The notes beneath the pieces are model-generated. The model searched no databases, was not told where the DNA came from, and was given only the letters and a program-made list of their open reading frames with translations. A stretch of 64,000 bases of DNA from NCBI RefSeq assembly GCF_041260155.1, contig NC_091941.1, forward strand, positions 17,800,747-17,864,746, written 5' to 3'. Each line of letters begins with the position of its first letter. Position 1 is the stretch's first letter. The translations under genes and the position numbers were made by a program. This DNA is from Ptychodera flava (Eukaryota; Hemichordata; Enteropneusta; Ptychoderidae). Of the stretch, positions 37,201 to 47,922 are shown in pieces.

Positions 37201-37474
37201 CTGTCATTTTTATCTTCCTCTAGATGTATTTGAAGATACTTTTCCAAAATGTCCAAAATTTGAGGACTCTTCAAAAACCAAAGCATCTCGCTTCAGCACA
37301 CTGGGAAAGGAGAATGAACCAGACACGTTACAGGACAGGGAGAAATGCAGTGCCCTGGATAAAATGGATGAATTACGGAGCAGGCTTCACAGAGCAAAGC
37401 TGCGCGGTCTGCAACTAAGAAATGCAGAACTTACCTCTCGATTGAAAAGCAGACAGCTCTTGGGGATGCGGTAG
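31242..37474 (+). CDS. NEK2: NEK2 mitotic serine/threonine kinase
   Basis: A centrosomal kinase that promotes centrosome separation at G2/M (family knowledge). Coding exons are 31242-31337, 32917-33134, 33731-33968, 34379-34461, 34649-34775, 35437-35654, 36357-36430 and 37224-37474, giving 434 residues (human 445). Kinase domain marks are the glycine loop GAGSYG (15-20), Lys37 in VWKEMD, HRD with Asp140, DFG with Asp158 and the activation segment FVGTPYYMSPEQ. A Lys/Glu-rich coiled coil (about 295-335) corresponds to the leucine-zipper dimerisation region. SVTF in exon 7 may be a PP1-docking remnant. A KEN box sits at 380-382, and the chain ends LKSRQLLGMR, keeping the Met-Arg tail of NEK2A. 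AATAAA occurs at 37870. The gene converges on NDUFB1. Confidence 0.98.
35126..35151. repeat. (GT)n microsatellite in NEK2 intron 5
   Basis: A short pure GT run in the 661-bp intron between coding exons 5 and 6. Confidence 0.9.
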
Positions 37475-38072
37475 TCGGCTTTTTCGGTGTAAAAAAAATT
37501 TGTAGTTCCGTTCCATAGTTTTATCTAGTGATTGTTTGTCTTGTTGAATTATATTTTTTTTATTTATGTGCCATGAAATATATTACATGAGATGAACTTG
37601 TCTTCAGTGAAGGACAGTAAAATTGTGGCCTTCATCAGAGCACCACAACTCACAATAGATGTACGAGTTGCAGCGCATCAGACTACAGTTTATTTGCTGA
37701 TTTTTATACCAAAGAGTACAGTAATCAGGATGATGTGATTAAGGTGAAAAAGCATGCTGGCTCAAGTTTTGTGTATTTATGAGAAATACAAAATTAGGCA
37801 AGAGTTTTAAAATCTATTGTCTTTAATAATTCTGTAAATACTACATCAACGAATGAACACATATATTGAAATAAATGAAACTTTAAGCGTTTATCTGAGT
37901 CGACTTTTTTCCTTGCATTTTACATCTTCAATCCATTTCACAGCAATTTTCAGGCAACGTAGTCTTCATTTCAGTTCCATGCAGGTATGACCATTGTTTC
38001 ACACTTGTTGAACAGTAGCTTGTATGTACAACACCCTTCAGGACAAACAATCAAAGAGGGTAGCATCTGTCG

Positions 38073-38240
38073 CTATGACCATACATCTTCGTCATTCTTC
38101 ACCTCTCGTCTGTACAACACAGATTTGTTCTTGAATCGGCTGTATCTGCGGTCTTCTCTTCTGTCCAAGTAATATCCAATGGACACAAAGATTGGCGTGA
38201 TTGACAACCACCAATATCGCTGCACTAGGTTTAGCACCAT
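38073..38240 (-). CDS. NDUFB1: NADH dehydrogenase 1 beta subcomplex subunit 1 (MNLL)
   Basis: A 55-residue accessory subunit of mitochondrial complex I, located in the inner membrane. The frame begins MVLNLVQRYWWLSITP, has one hydrophobic segment (about 9-24), then YYLDRREDRR and FKNKSVLYRREV, and ends EDVWS. This follows human NDUFB1 (58 residues), with CYLDRKSDER and FRNKSMLFKREL at the same places. ATG is at 38240-38238. An acceptor-like CCCAACAG lies 7 bp upstream, so the first exon is probably untranslated and further right. It is tail-to-tail with NEK2, the stops being about 600 bp apart. The gene is easily missed because it is so short. Confidence 0.93.
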   Translation of the reverse strand: MVLNLVQRYWWLSITPIFVSIGYYLDRREDRRYSRFKNKSVLYRREVKNDEDVWS

Positions 38241-39560
38241 GTCTGTTCTGTTGGGAATTATGAAGAAATGGGTTAATCCTTCCTCCCTGAAAGCTGAATT
38301 TTGATGAAAGTTCTGTTTTCTGCAAATGACCTCTCAAAAAATAATACAAATTTACAATGGATAAGAAGTATTGAAATTTTAGTACTTGCCTTACATATAT
38401 TAAGGCACTGAGTGGATGACTAAAAAATCAAATGGAAGTTGAGGAAGATGGTGAGAACTGCATGTTCATCAAGTACTCGCCACTGCACTGAATTTCCCAG
38501 GGAAATTGTGACTCCAAAACCCTCGTGAAAGAGACAATTTAAAAATGGTAAAATGAAGATTTCTTTTATCACAGATGATAGCATATGCCACCATCATTCT
38601 TACATTTGAGGAGCTAAATGTCATGACAATGAGTTGTCTTCAACAAAGTTTAACTTCTGGTACTTGGAATGGACTTGTGTATCCTACAAATTTTTCACTA
38701 CTTTTGAAATAAAATGTGCCAATAGCACATACAGTGGTAGCACTGATAATAACATCATTTATTGATGTCATACTTCAAAGTTTTAACACTTTATACTTTA
38801 ACCCTTTCACCCCCAGTTCCCTGTATACAGGTCCAACTTTACCATAGAAAACAATGGATTTGGGACAAACCATGATGGTGAAAGGGTTAAGGGTAAACAT
38901 AATCAAAGTAAGACTTTCATGAGCCCCCAAGTCATATGCCCGTGATGATGCAAAAAAGAATATGATGGAATCGAAAAAGACTTTTCTGAAACTTAACCAG
39001 TCCATGATGCCTCAAAAATCAAATATGGAAAGATCTGAAATAGGTATATCTTCACTTTTTTCACATAAAATAAGTATTATGCAAATTTTATCATCTTTTT
39101 GCACAGAACACAAATCCCACATGCCTATGAACCTGTGAACTAAATTTGAAAGCTGTTACAAAAAATATGATGTTCTGACACCAGGAATAGCAACTGCTCA
39201 AAAATTTGCATGTGCAAATACAAATAATTTTCAGAAGTCAAAATTAAATCACTTTTTAAGGAACCAATCCATTCCTTTGAAAAGTATTTATTACATGCCT
39301 CGATGTGAGTGCATATCAGTGCATTGATTTGAATAGGAACATCCCGGGAGTTAGTGGCCCTGACTGGTTTCCATAGTTACCTGGTCAAATGAAGTCCTTC
39401 AATGTTTTCAATGTCAAAGTTTACACTTAACGCTACATGTAAAATATCAATGCGCACACTGCTATTTTGAATTTTGTTAATAAATCTGTTTTATACTGGT
39501 CGATAATTGTAAAATTTTTTGAGAATGCCCTGCATGTAACTAAATGTCACGTCACACAGC
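38241..39560. other. NDUFB1 upstream spacer
   Basis: It must hold the NDUFB1 promoter and probable untranslated first exon, neither of which I can place. The only definite feature is the MITE at 38,799-38,890. Frames on the minus strand around 38,775-39,005 are chance. Confidence 0.4.
38799..38890 (+). mobile_element. Short piggyBac-like MITE, copy 2
   Basis: TTAA-bounded element with inverted ends CCCTTTCACC / GGTGAAAGGG and a 70-bp core. It is the inverted relative of the copy at 16,811-16,894. Confidence 0.8.
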
Positions 39561-39919
39561 ATTAAAGGGACATAAGCTGTAACTTGTGGCAAGTTTTCAG
39601 TATTCTGCTTTTGTATATCAACTACCATGTCTGACCCTAATCAGTTTGTCATGCTGAAAATGAGTATTCTTTTGGTCAACACACCTTGTATGTGTGTAGT
39701 GATCATTGCTTATTGTTTACAAATGAATTTTAGTCCGGACTTGAATAGAATTTTCAACAATAACAGTGTAGATTATACTCATATAGGTTGTGTTGATATG
39801 CTTAATATAATACTTGGCATTAAATTACAGTTTAGGTATTCAATGCGGAAAGAGTAGGGAAACCACATAACAAAAGTTTAGAAAAAATAGCCAAAAGATA
39901 CAGCTTATGGAGCTTTAAT
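39561..39919. mobile_element. MITE A, ends ATTAAAGGGACATAAGCTGT
   Basis: The left end ATTAAAGGGACATAAGCTGT is the imperfect complement of the right end ACAGCTTATGGAGCTTTAAT. The 359-bp element is non-coding. It shares its end family with MITE B at 40,159-40,793. Confidence 0.7.
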
Positions 39920-39941
39920 TGTGAAGAAGCATGTAATAAAA

Positions 39942-40062
39942 ATATTATTGCCTGAATACATGGATTTATATGCCCTTGCAGCAGGATAATTTGCCCTCCT
40001 GGCATCGGGCAAACTGACACCTGCTTTCGGGCACATAAACACACGTATTCAGGCAATAATAT
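39942..40062. mobile_element. Fold-back element
   Basis: Perfect outer arms ATATTATTGCCTGAATAC and GTATTCAGGCAATAATAT continue inward with imperfect pairing (TTTATATGCCC / GGGCACATAAA, CAGCAGG / CCTGCTT). The element is about 121 bp and lies between two MITEs of another family. Confidence 0.75.
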
Positions 40063-40158
40063 ATATATTGCTAAAGCAGTTCTGGAAAATATATTTGGAC
40101 AAAAAAATGACAAAATTACATGTTTACAAATTTACATTTCTTCATCCTTTGGATGTAT

Positions 40159-40793
40159 GTTAAAGGGCCATTATTTGTAACTTTTGACCATTTTTCACCC
40201 CGGAAAATTCCATGTTGGAGGCTCATATTTGTTGCAAAATGTTGTTTTACGAAGAAACAAACATGATTAGTGATGTTATAGCCACATAAAACTGCTAATT
40301 TTTGTCCAAACGTGTTGCCCTTCCGAGCTCGTTTGTTGACGTCTGGCATGCTCAGCGTGCTGGGGAGAACGCAGATATGGTGACGCCGCGATCACGCGAG
40401 ATGTACAAGTTCACCTTTATTGCGGGATCAAAACAACATTGCGTCGTGGATTGCCAGACATCTGGCTACGCAACGTGTTCGGACAATGGACTACGACGTA
40501 AGTACCGGGCATAAGTAATGAATATTTATTTTTAAATTGCTGTAAATGGCTCGCGCAGGTGCAGAAGAATGCCTACGTTGGAATCCGCGTGTCAACAGAG
40601 TTTGTATTTCTGTCCGGACAAAAATTGAAATTTTCGTTGTAAAATCACATGTTATTTAGTTGTCGGGCACGTAATGTTTCCGAATAACATGCGATTCTCT
40701 GTTATTTGACAGACTCTTCAACATGAGCCAGTCATCATTTCAATCAAAACTAACGGAAAAATCGCCAGAAGATACAGCTAATGGAACTTTAAA
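40159..40793. mobile_element. MITE B, same end family as MITE A
   Basis: Left GTTAAAGGGCCATTATTTGT pairs with right ACAGCTAATGGAACTTTAAA, and similarity extends about 38 bp into each end. The interior, about 550 bp, includes a CpG-richer patch with a 70-codon chance frame at 40,302-40,514. Confidence 0.6.
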
Positions 40794-42250
40794 CAGGTAA
40801 TCCTAAATAAAATCATAAAATCCAATTAAAGATTTGTAGGACAAGTCATTCCTGATTCGACAAAAAATCTCATAAATATAAATATGCAAATGTTGTGCTA
40901 ATTTGAACAAATATTGAATGAATTGTCCGTCCCTATCAAGATTATACCAATTATCACACATATGACAGTAATAAATATATTTTTTCAAAATTTATGAAAA
41001 AACATAATTTTTCAATTCTGAAAAACCACATCTACATTATTCCACTCAGTTCTAGATAATCACCAAAACATTCCTCATACCAAAGCTGGTCACATTTGGT
41101 GCAATAATTTTTTAGTTCTGAGCTCAACAAAGTTGGTCAACAGACGGATGAACAGACAGACACACACATGTTCTTCTTCACTCTTTGTAATGGAATATCA
41201 ATTTGTTTCCAGAATATCTCATGCATGGCCTTAATATAATTGGAATTTATAAGAGAGTGATGTCCTGCATGTAATTTTTCCTCTAAAAATTCCTACCGGT
41301 ATTACTTTCATCATGGATCTTGATACACGTAAAGGCAATACATGACACTATACTCTCACATTTGTGCGGAAATCAGTATATCTACAATCACCAACTGCTC
41401 AAGCAAGGTAAGCACACACTTTCTCACTCGTCAGCATGCGAGCAGCATAAACTTATCAGAAATTTGTAGTGTGGTATAGCTATGCCGTTTTTGTATTTTT
41501 GAACCAAACTGCTCATCACGCAGTTGTGCAACATGGATTAAAATTAGTACTTTGCTGGACATTGGAGCATGTGAAAGGTACTACACAAGAGTTGCACAGC
41601 CTAGCTATAGTGTTATATTCCATGTATCACTCAGGCTCTTAATAAGGCTAGCCTTTCCTCTAAATGGCACTGGCCAATTGAATCAGAATCCCGCTTACTT
41701 TATACATAAAAGTACTCAACTAGGACATTGAAAAAAGTGGGCAAGATTTGCACACACACACACAAAAATTGACTTTTCACTTTACAATCATTGTTGGCTC
41801 CACCATTGTCATATAATGTTTGCAATTTTCAAGTATATTAAACTGGTACTGTCATAGGTTACAAGCAATGTGCAGCAAGTAAAAATCTTGACAGGTGCTA
41901 TATGGCATCCTATTGCCTTTCCCTTCACAAACTAAAGTGTCTTCAAATACACCAGCTTGTTCATTTTGTACTAATGCAGCGACACAACTATAAAATGCAA
42001 TGGACATCGTACTGTGACATCACATCATACTCATAATATGTTGAACCAAGTGACAATGTCCTAATTACAAGCGCTACTTCACAGAATAAATGACATGTTT
42101 ATATTTTAGAAGTTAAAATATTGGCAATTTGTAACTAATCCTCTTGTTCAACAGGGTTATACATGTATTTCAAATCTTCAAGACTGAGTGTTGTTGAGAG
42201 AGCAAAATCTTAATGACTTTGCACATCATATCTAGTATATATAGTGTTAC
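40794..42250. other. Spacer, no gene seen
   Basis: AT-rich sequence with a short (AC)n near 41,753. No supported coding or repeat feature. Confidence 0.5.
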
Positions 42251-42400
42251 CTGTGTACCCTTCTTGGGCACTGCAACACTGGTTTCAGTCAAGCCCTGGA
42301 AAAGTTTGCAAAGACATCCAAGGATTGATCCTGAATCTTTGAACATCACTTCAACAGAAGTAGGGTATTGCCCTTCATTTTTCAATGAAGCTTCCTCGGA
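42251..42400 (-). CDS. Orphan internal exon, unrecognised gene
   Basis: On the minus strand an acceptor-like TTTTCTGAG precedes exactly 50 open codons (SEEASLKNEGQYPTSVEVMF and onward to VAVPKKGTQ), followed by a donor GTAACA. The 150-bp length is symmetric and the composition is protein-like. I do not recognise the product and found no convincing next exon. Upstream, another open minus-strand stretch at 42,544-42,735 (IQTRCLAMVLYKLKRYPSIL) may belong to the same gene. Both are tentative. Confidence 0.35.
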
Positions 42401-42779
42401 CTCAGAAAATCGACAAAAGCGTCAACACTTAACGGAATGTTTTTTCACTTGGGAGTTGGGGATGCAACATCCCACGTTGATTTACTAGCACTTGGTGGCG
42501 CGATACACAACAAACATGGGAGATAGGAACTTTTTTAGCGACGTTAATAGCTGGAGGCGTCGGACCCAAATTGTGTGCGTAATATGCTCGCGTTAATTTT
42601 CAGTACATGACTCTTCGTGTCCAATATACTGGGATATCGTTTCAATTTGTAGAGAACCATGGCCAGGCACCGTGTCTGAATCTCAAACTGGGGCATTTCA
42701 CATGATACTATTTCGTACAGTAATTTGGCCAGCAAGAGAGCTCGAAAGACGATATAATACCAGAGAAACTAGCCTCTCC

Positions 42780-43030
42780 TCACCTGTTTGCAGTTTGTTA
42801 CAGGCACTGAGTTAAAATGTACAGTGCTTGCGAATGTTTTCAGGTCCCAGAATTCAGAAGACACTTCGTGCAGTTTGCAGACGTGCAGACAGAACCTTTC
42901 AAATATGGCTTCTTTTGACTACTGTCGGAACAACAGCGCATGCGCCCTCGTTGACCCTTTCGTGACCTGTATCGTGTGTATTGCACTGCTTCCACAGCTC
43001 GGCACCAAATAGAGCCGATATGGACTTTCT
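42780..43030. promoter_or_regulatory. Probable CpG promoter with NRF1 site
   Basis: A perfect NRF1 palindrome GCGCATGCGC lies at 42936-42945 in a CpG-richer patch. On the minus strand a consensus donor (AAACAG then GTGAGG) follows about 150 bp downstream near 42,785, which fits an untranslated first exon for a leftward gene. The orphan minus-strand exons lie in that direction. Confidence 0.45.
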
Positions 43031-43249
43031 TGCTATGTGAACATGAAAACGAGAGATAAGTAGGCTGAAACATGAAGCCAGTGCATGATTGAACGTGAAG
43101 TCAACACAGCATCAAAGGGTATGCACCCCGTATTTTATTACCATCATGGCATTTGTAACTCCTGTTTCAGAGAGTGTTAAACTTAAAGCCGGAGCGGAGT
43201 AGTAGAAGTGTTTGGTGAAAATGATTACTTTTGATGATACCGGTACGCC

Positions 43250-43540
43250 TTTTTTATTATTGTTTACTTTGGATGGGTATCACGACAGAGTTTTCACTAA
43301 GATCTCTGACAGGACAGAATTTTAAGGTACGGGAGAACCCACAGGCGGCTGGAGAGGGGGTTGTCTCCTCTCTTGCATGGAAAATTTTGAGAAGTTGAGG
43401 TGTGCAATAAATTTGTATTTTTACTGAGTAAAACTATTAGAGAACATCCCAAGGGGGGAAGCACAAGAGGGTTGTCCCCCTTTTGCATAGAAAATTTTGA
43501 GAAATTGATGTGTGAAATTGTGCAATCTGAGAGGTGTTTC
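43250..43540 (+). repeat. Dispersed repeat, copy 2
   Basis: Inverted relative of the repeat at 968-1,305. It includes DGYHDRVFTKISDRTEF in one frame and two GTGCAAT-type blocks. A 141-codon minus-strand frame across it is not conserved between copies. Confidence 0.6.
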
Positions 43541-43964
43541 AATTCATTTAGCACCAGAAATTGAATACCCGCCTCCTTTCTCTCCACATTCTTAGCAACC
43601 CCCTTGTAGCTTTCACTTTTTTGAGTGATCCCACTCAGATTCCTCTGACCTACTCCAGGCCATAAATAATGATGGCTCCCTACTTTAGGTCCAGACCAAA
43701 ATTCGTGTGTAGACAATAACATTGCATAAATGCATTGTTCTTGTGAGGCTAATTGTTGTTTTGCAGCTAATAAAACACTACCTCAACTTACAGTAATTTC
43801 CCCTTTAATATATCACAATTAATTTGATTGCACGTTTGAATTTTTGTCTGTTTCCCAAGAGAATATTGGAAATAATATTTCCAGTTGCCAAATTGAAGTT
43901 TACAAACCTATGGTACGTTCATGCAAACCACACTTGACCATGTGCCACTTTTGAGACAATTTTT

Positions 43965-44330
43965 AGCTCATATTTGGTATGTATATAAATACCACAAAGA
44001 GCTTATATGGTGAGTCAGTGGCGTCTGTATGTATGTATGTATGTATGTATGTGCGGATGTATGTCCTTCACACGCAAAAGCTCCCAAACCGCCGCACCTA
44101 CCATCACAGTATTTGGTGTACAGGTAGATCCAGGGGTTGAGATGTGACGTTGTTCAAATGAACATGTCAGTGTCAAAAATATGCAAATGAGGTAAGAAAA
44201 AGGGGAAATCCTGCAAATGTGCGGGAGTGATGGCATTAACTGAAACAGCCCACACATCTGAGTTGGAGATTCTGTAATCTCTAACCTATTTGTATGCAGT
44301 GTACTTATTTTATGAGTAGGAGTGGTGGCA
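43965..44330 (+). repeat. Dispersed repeat with (TATG)n
   Basis: Begins with a small hairpin (TTTGGTATGTATATAAATACC) and TTATATGGTGAGTCAGTGGCG, then a TATG microsatellite at about 44,030-44,050, then CACACGCAAAAGCTCCCAAA. The organisation resembles the leader of the element at 13.05 kb but the sequence is different. Family unknown. Confidence 0.45.
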
Positions 44331-44617
44331 GTGACTGAAACAGGCTACTCCACTGACCTTGAGTCAATTCCTGTCATTATTCATGAACTGATACTTATTG
44401 GCAGACCTGCTGAAACAATGAAGGACTGTGTTGAAACATTCCTCTGCTAAGCCTGTTCCTGAAGTTGACCTCCAGTAACTTAAGTTTCAGACCTTATTTA
44501 CTTTAGTCATTCTTGTTTATCTGGTTTAAATATTTCTTGATGGACCAATTCAAACCAAATATGAGCACACTGTCCTTGAAGTATTTTTACAGAACATTGT
44601 TTCTTTTACACAGAGTC

Positions 44618-45064
44618 ATGGCGAGAAAGGTAGAGGGAGTAGCCACTCTGTGTTTTCTTGAAGACGGAAGTGGTTTCCAGGGAATTTTGATCACAGCAGA
44701 GTCGGATCAGTATGGACTGACCGGGAGAACTGCCAAAGCACCGAAGGGAAGCTATCACGAATGCTGTTTTGATGAAGAACCACAGTTCTTTGTGATAACA
44801 GTGATAGACTTCAACAAGAAGAAAGAGACAGTTGTCAAAAACGTCATGAAGACAAAAGGTGACAATTGCTCATTGACATGCGAGACACTGAAGTATGACA
44901 CAGAAGAACTTTACAGTGATAGAAAGGCAGAAGGTTTTATTGAGAAATATTTTAGTAAGAAATTCCTTGGACAGAATTGTCATGTGTGTATTGGACCAAT
45001 GGAGGTTAACATAGACAGTTCTGATGAAGATCAAGACAGGGATTCTGGTGATGATGATTTTTAG
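44618..45064 (+). CDS. Unrecognised 148-residue protein with acidic tail
   Basis: A single coding exon preceded by an acceptor (TTTCTTTTACACAG at 44613) and a good start context AGTCATGG. The product starts MARKVEGVATLCFLEDGSGF, alternates beta-like hydrophobic and charged stretches, has seven cysteines and ends in an acidic run (IDSSDEDQDRDSGDDDF). There is no signal peptide or membrane segment, so it is probably cytosolic or nuclear. A poly(A) hexamer ATTAAA at 45121 follows closely. An untranslated upstream exon is likely. I cannot name a family. The clean frame, context and tail signal make a real gene likely. Confidence 0.65.
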   Translation: MARKVEGVATLCFLEDGSGFQGILITAESDQYGLTGRTAKAPKGSYHECCFDEEPQFFVITVIDFNKKKETVVKNVMKTKGDNCSLTCETLKYDTEELYSDRKAEGFIEKYFSKKFLGQNCHVCIGPMEVNIDSSDEDQDRDSGDDDF

Positions 45065-46744
45065 TTCGTTTATGGAAATTACAAAGTAGTTTTGAATTTA
45101 TCACTGATATACGTCTGGTTATTAAATTTTACCGTTGCTTTTTGATGCAATAGATTATGAGAATTGAAAATTACATGCTTACTTCTGTTCTACTTAAATG
45201 ATGGATTTGAGAATTGCATATGTGTACTACTCGTAATAGTATACTTTTTGGTCTTGAGAATTGACCACTTCAAGAATGTATTAATACTGAACAAAACTAT
45301 AAATGGACAAGAATATTTCCTAAGAATTTTCCAGTCATATGTTGCTCATACAATGCAAACAAAACTTAGAAATTTAATACGCAATCAGTGTGGAAAGCAT
45401 TTTTTTGAATTTTTTGTAAATTAAACTGCAACACCCATAGCACTGCTACAAGGGACAAGCATTCTTGTGTTTAAACATTCAAAACAAATACATCACAATG
45501 TCTCATCATAGACACTGGAGAAAAACGTTTCTCTAGGGCATGGAATGAAGACCTTAGGCTTAAGTTGATACAGTTGTTTGGCCTCAGATCGAAGAAAGCT
45601 GATGTTTCATATTTTTTATTGTATGCGACAATGTACACAATGTACACAATTACTTAGAAAAGTGTTCATGTTCATGTTCAATAGCACATGAAAGCAAACT
45701 ATGATGTATTATAAGATGTTTCCATACCAACAGAGGATGACTAAACTCCAGTGCTGGTGGGCAGTGTAAGCATTTACGTTTGTACTCAGAACAATTTGTG
45801 AAAATGGTTATGGGACAAAACTTTCAAAAAAATATCAGCAACATCACTTACACTAGTGATTGTACACATAATCTGTACACATGAACATAACACTAGTGGT
45901 TTAACAAAGAGAATTCAATGAAACACAATGGTTCTGTTGAAATGATAGCAAGTGAGTTTCAAATAGTGTACAGCTCCTATATCATATGCAAGTCATTTGT
46001 GTAGCATTTATATTTACTGATTTTTTCAATTATAACCAATTGGCTTCTTGTTACATGCAATGTCTTGTCTGCATGGTTTGGGTTTGTACTATTTTGAGGG
46101 AGGGAGGGTCCCTGCCTGAAAAGATATCATTGGCTAGCAAAGATGTGCTACATGAAACATCTAATGAGCATATATCTTTGCATATTGAGCTGATGAGAAT
46201 TACTAAGTATACTATGAAAATCTTTTGATAATAATTGGTTTGGATCGCTGTGCATTCTGCCCTTCAGATTATGCACTGTAAATAGCAAAATAACTCTAGC
46301 AATGCCCAGTGCAGCATCTGAATGGTCAAATGGGTCATATGTTCAGAGCAAATGACTTGTGCAAACTTAACGTTGGGGGCGCTCACCACAGTCATTTTAA
46401 CCCACTGATAGGTTTCCCGTTTTCTGAAGAGGTAGCCACTCTTATGACATTTGGTGAGAAACATACATAAAGAATAGTATGCGCATAGCAAAAAGTATGA
46501 GGGAATGTGCTCCAGTGTGCACAATAATATGGCACTGCACCACTTGTACCCACATTCTGTTCATACTGATCATTGGAGTTCTAGCTACAATCAACCGTTG
46601 TAATTTCTGGTAAACAGATATGCACTTAGGTCTTTTGACAATTTTCACAAAATACTGTCTTTACATGTGAACTGTTGTCGGAGTTCACACAATCTTCTTC
46701 ATTGAAATGAACATCCGACAGGCAGACTTGTGACATAACCAGAA
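45065..46744. other. Spacer, no gene seen
   Basis: Contains the 3' untranslated region of the 148-residue gene and then AT-rich DNA. Frames such as 45,164-45,424 and 45,986-46,228 are low-complexity and chance-like. Confidence 0.5.
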
Positions 46745-46879
46745 AGGACAATAAGTCTTATTTATGGAAAGCCTCAGCTGCCTTAAGTTTACAGATAGTA
46801 GTATATTAGGAGGTTACATAATTATTTTATAACGAAAGAAAATCATTTTATGTGCCGACACCATATTTTTATGAGCATC

Positions 46880-47235
46880 AGACATTACTCCATGAGCAAA
46901 CATTAAGATATTATGTGCTTCAAGTATTATTTAAGGTCGATTTACTATTATTTTATGTTCAAACACTATGATATTATTTGTCTATAGTATTTTTTTATTT
47001 GCAAACACTTAAAATATTATGTGCTTCAAGTATTATTTTATATCAATGTACTATTATTTTATGTTCAAACACTGATATTATGTGTCTATAGTATTATTTT
47101 ATTTGCAAACATTAAGATATTGAGTGCTTTAAGTATTATTTTATATCAATGTACTATTATTTTATGTTCAAACACTATGATGTTATGTGTCTATAATATT
47201 ATTTTATTTGCAAACAGTAGGATATGTTGTGCATA
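46880..47235 (+). repeat. Left 105-bp subterminal array
   Basis: About three copies of a unit containing AAGATATTATGTGCTTCAAG and TGTTCAAACACTATGATATT, inverted relative to the right array. Further right the units decay. Confidence 0.8.
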
Positions 47236-47922
47236 AAGCATTATTTGATGATTAACTACTATTAATTAAAGTTCAAGCTGCATGATATTAAGTTATGCAG
47301 TGGTACTTTATGTTCAAATTTTACGATATTACGTGCACAAAGAATTAGTTTTTGTGCTATCACTATGATTTTATCTATATACAGCATATCTTACGTGAAA
47401 AAATAATATTGAGTATTTTTATGAGCACACGTGTATGTATTTTGTGTGTAATCATTATTTTATTTGGTGTTGCCATCGTGTTATGCTGTTACATTAGTAT
47501 GTTATAACCTTTCTTTATCATTTTATAAGCTCACACTTTGCAACCACTACAGGGCATACTTTACAGACTTTATGGGATCAATCTGATCACTTCACAATTT
47601 TCAAGTTGCATGCGACCTGTTAACCCCGAACAAGGCCAACTAGAGTGACACCTGGACGACATCAGGGGTTTAAACACGAAAGAAATAAATGCATTTAGCC
47701 CGGTCGTTTTGTATGTCTCGCCGATCGCTCTGCCACTAAGTGGAAACACTGATTTAATGGAAATATAGCCTAATTCAGTGTGGAAACAATCAGTATATTA
47801 CGAAGTTACATAATGCAACATGATTAAACTGAGCATGCTCCATGCCTTTTGGCAAGTTCTTTGAGCTGTTGTCCATAATCAGCAACAGGCAGTTTGACAC
47901 GGATAGTAATTGTTCATCATTG

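Noticed and set aside
38092-38349. 85-codon minus-strand frame overlapping NDUFB1
   Set aside because: It is a different frame of the NDUFB1 exon; the NDUFB1 frame matches a known family and this one does not.
43297-43722. 141-codon minus-strand frame
   Set aside because: It lies across a dispersed repeat and is not preserved in the other copy at 1 kb.
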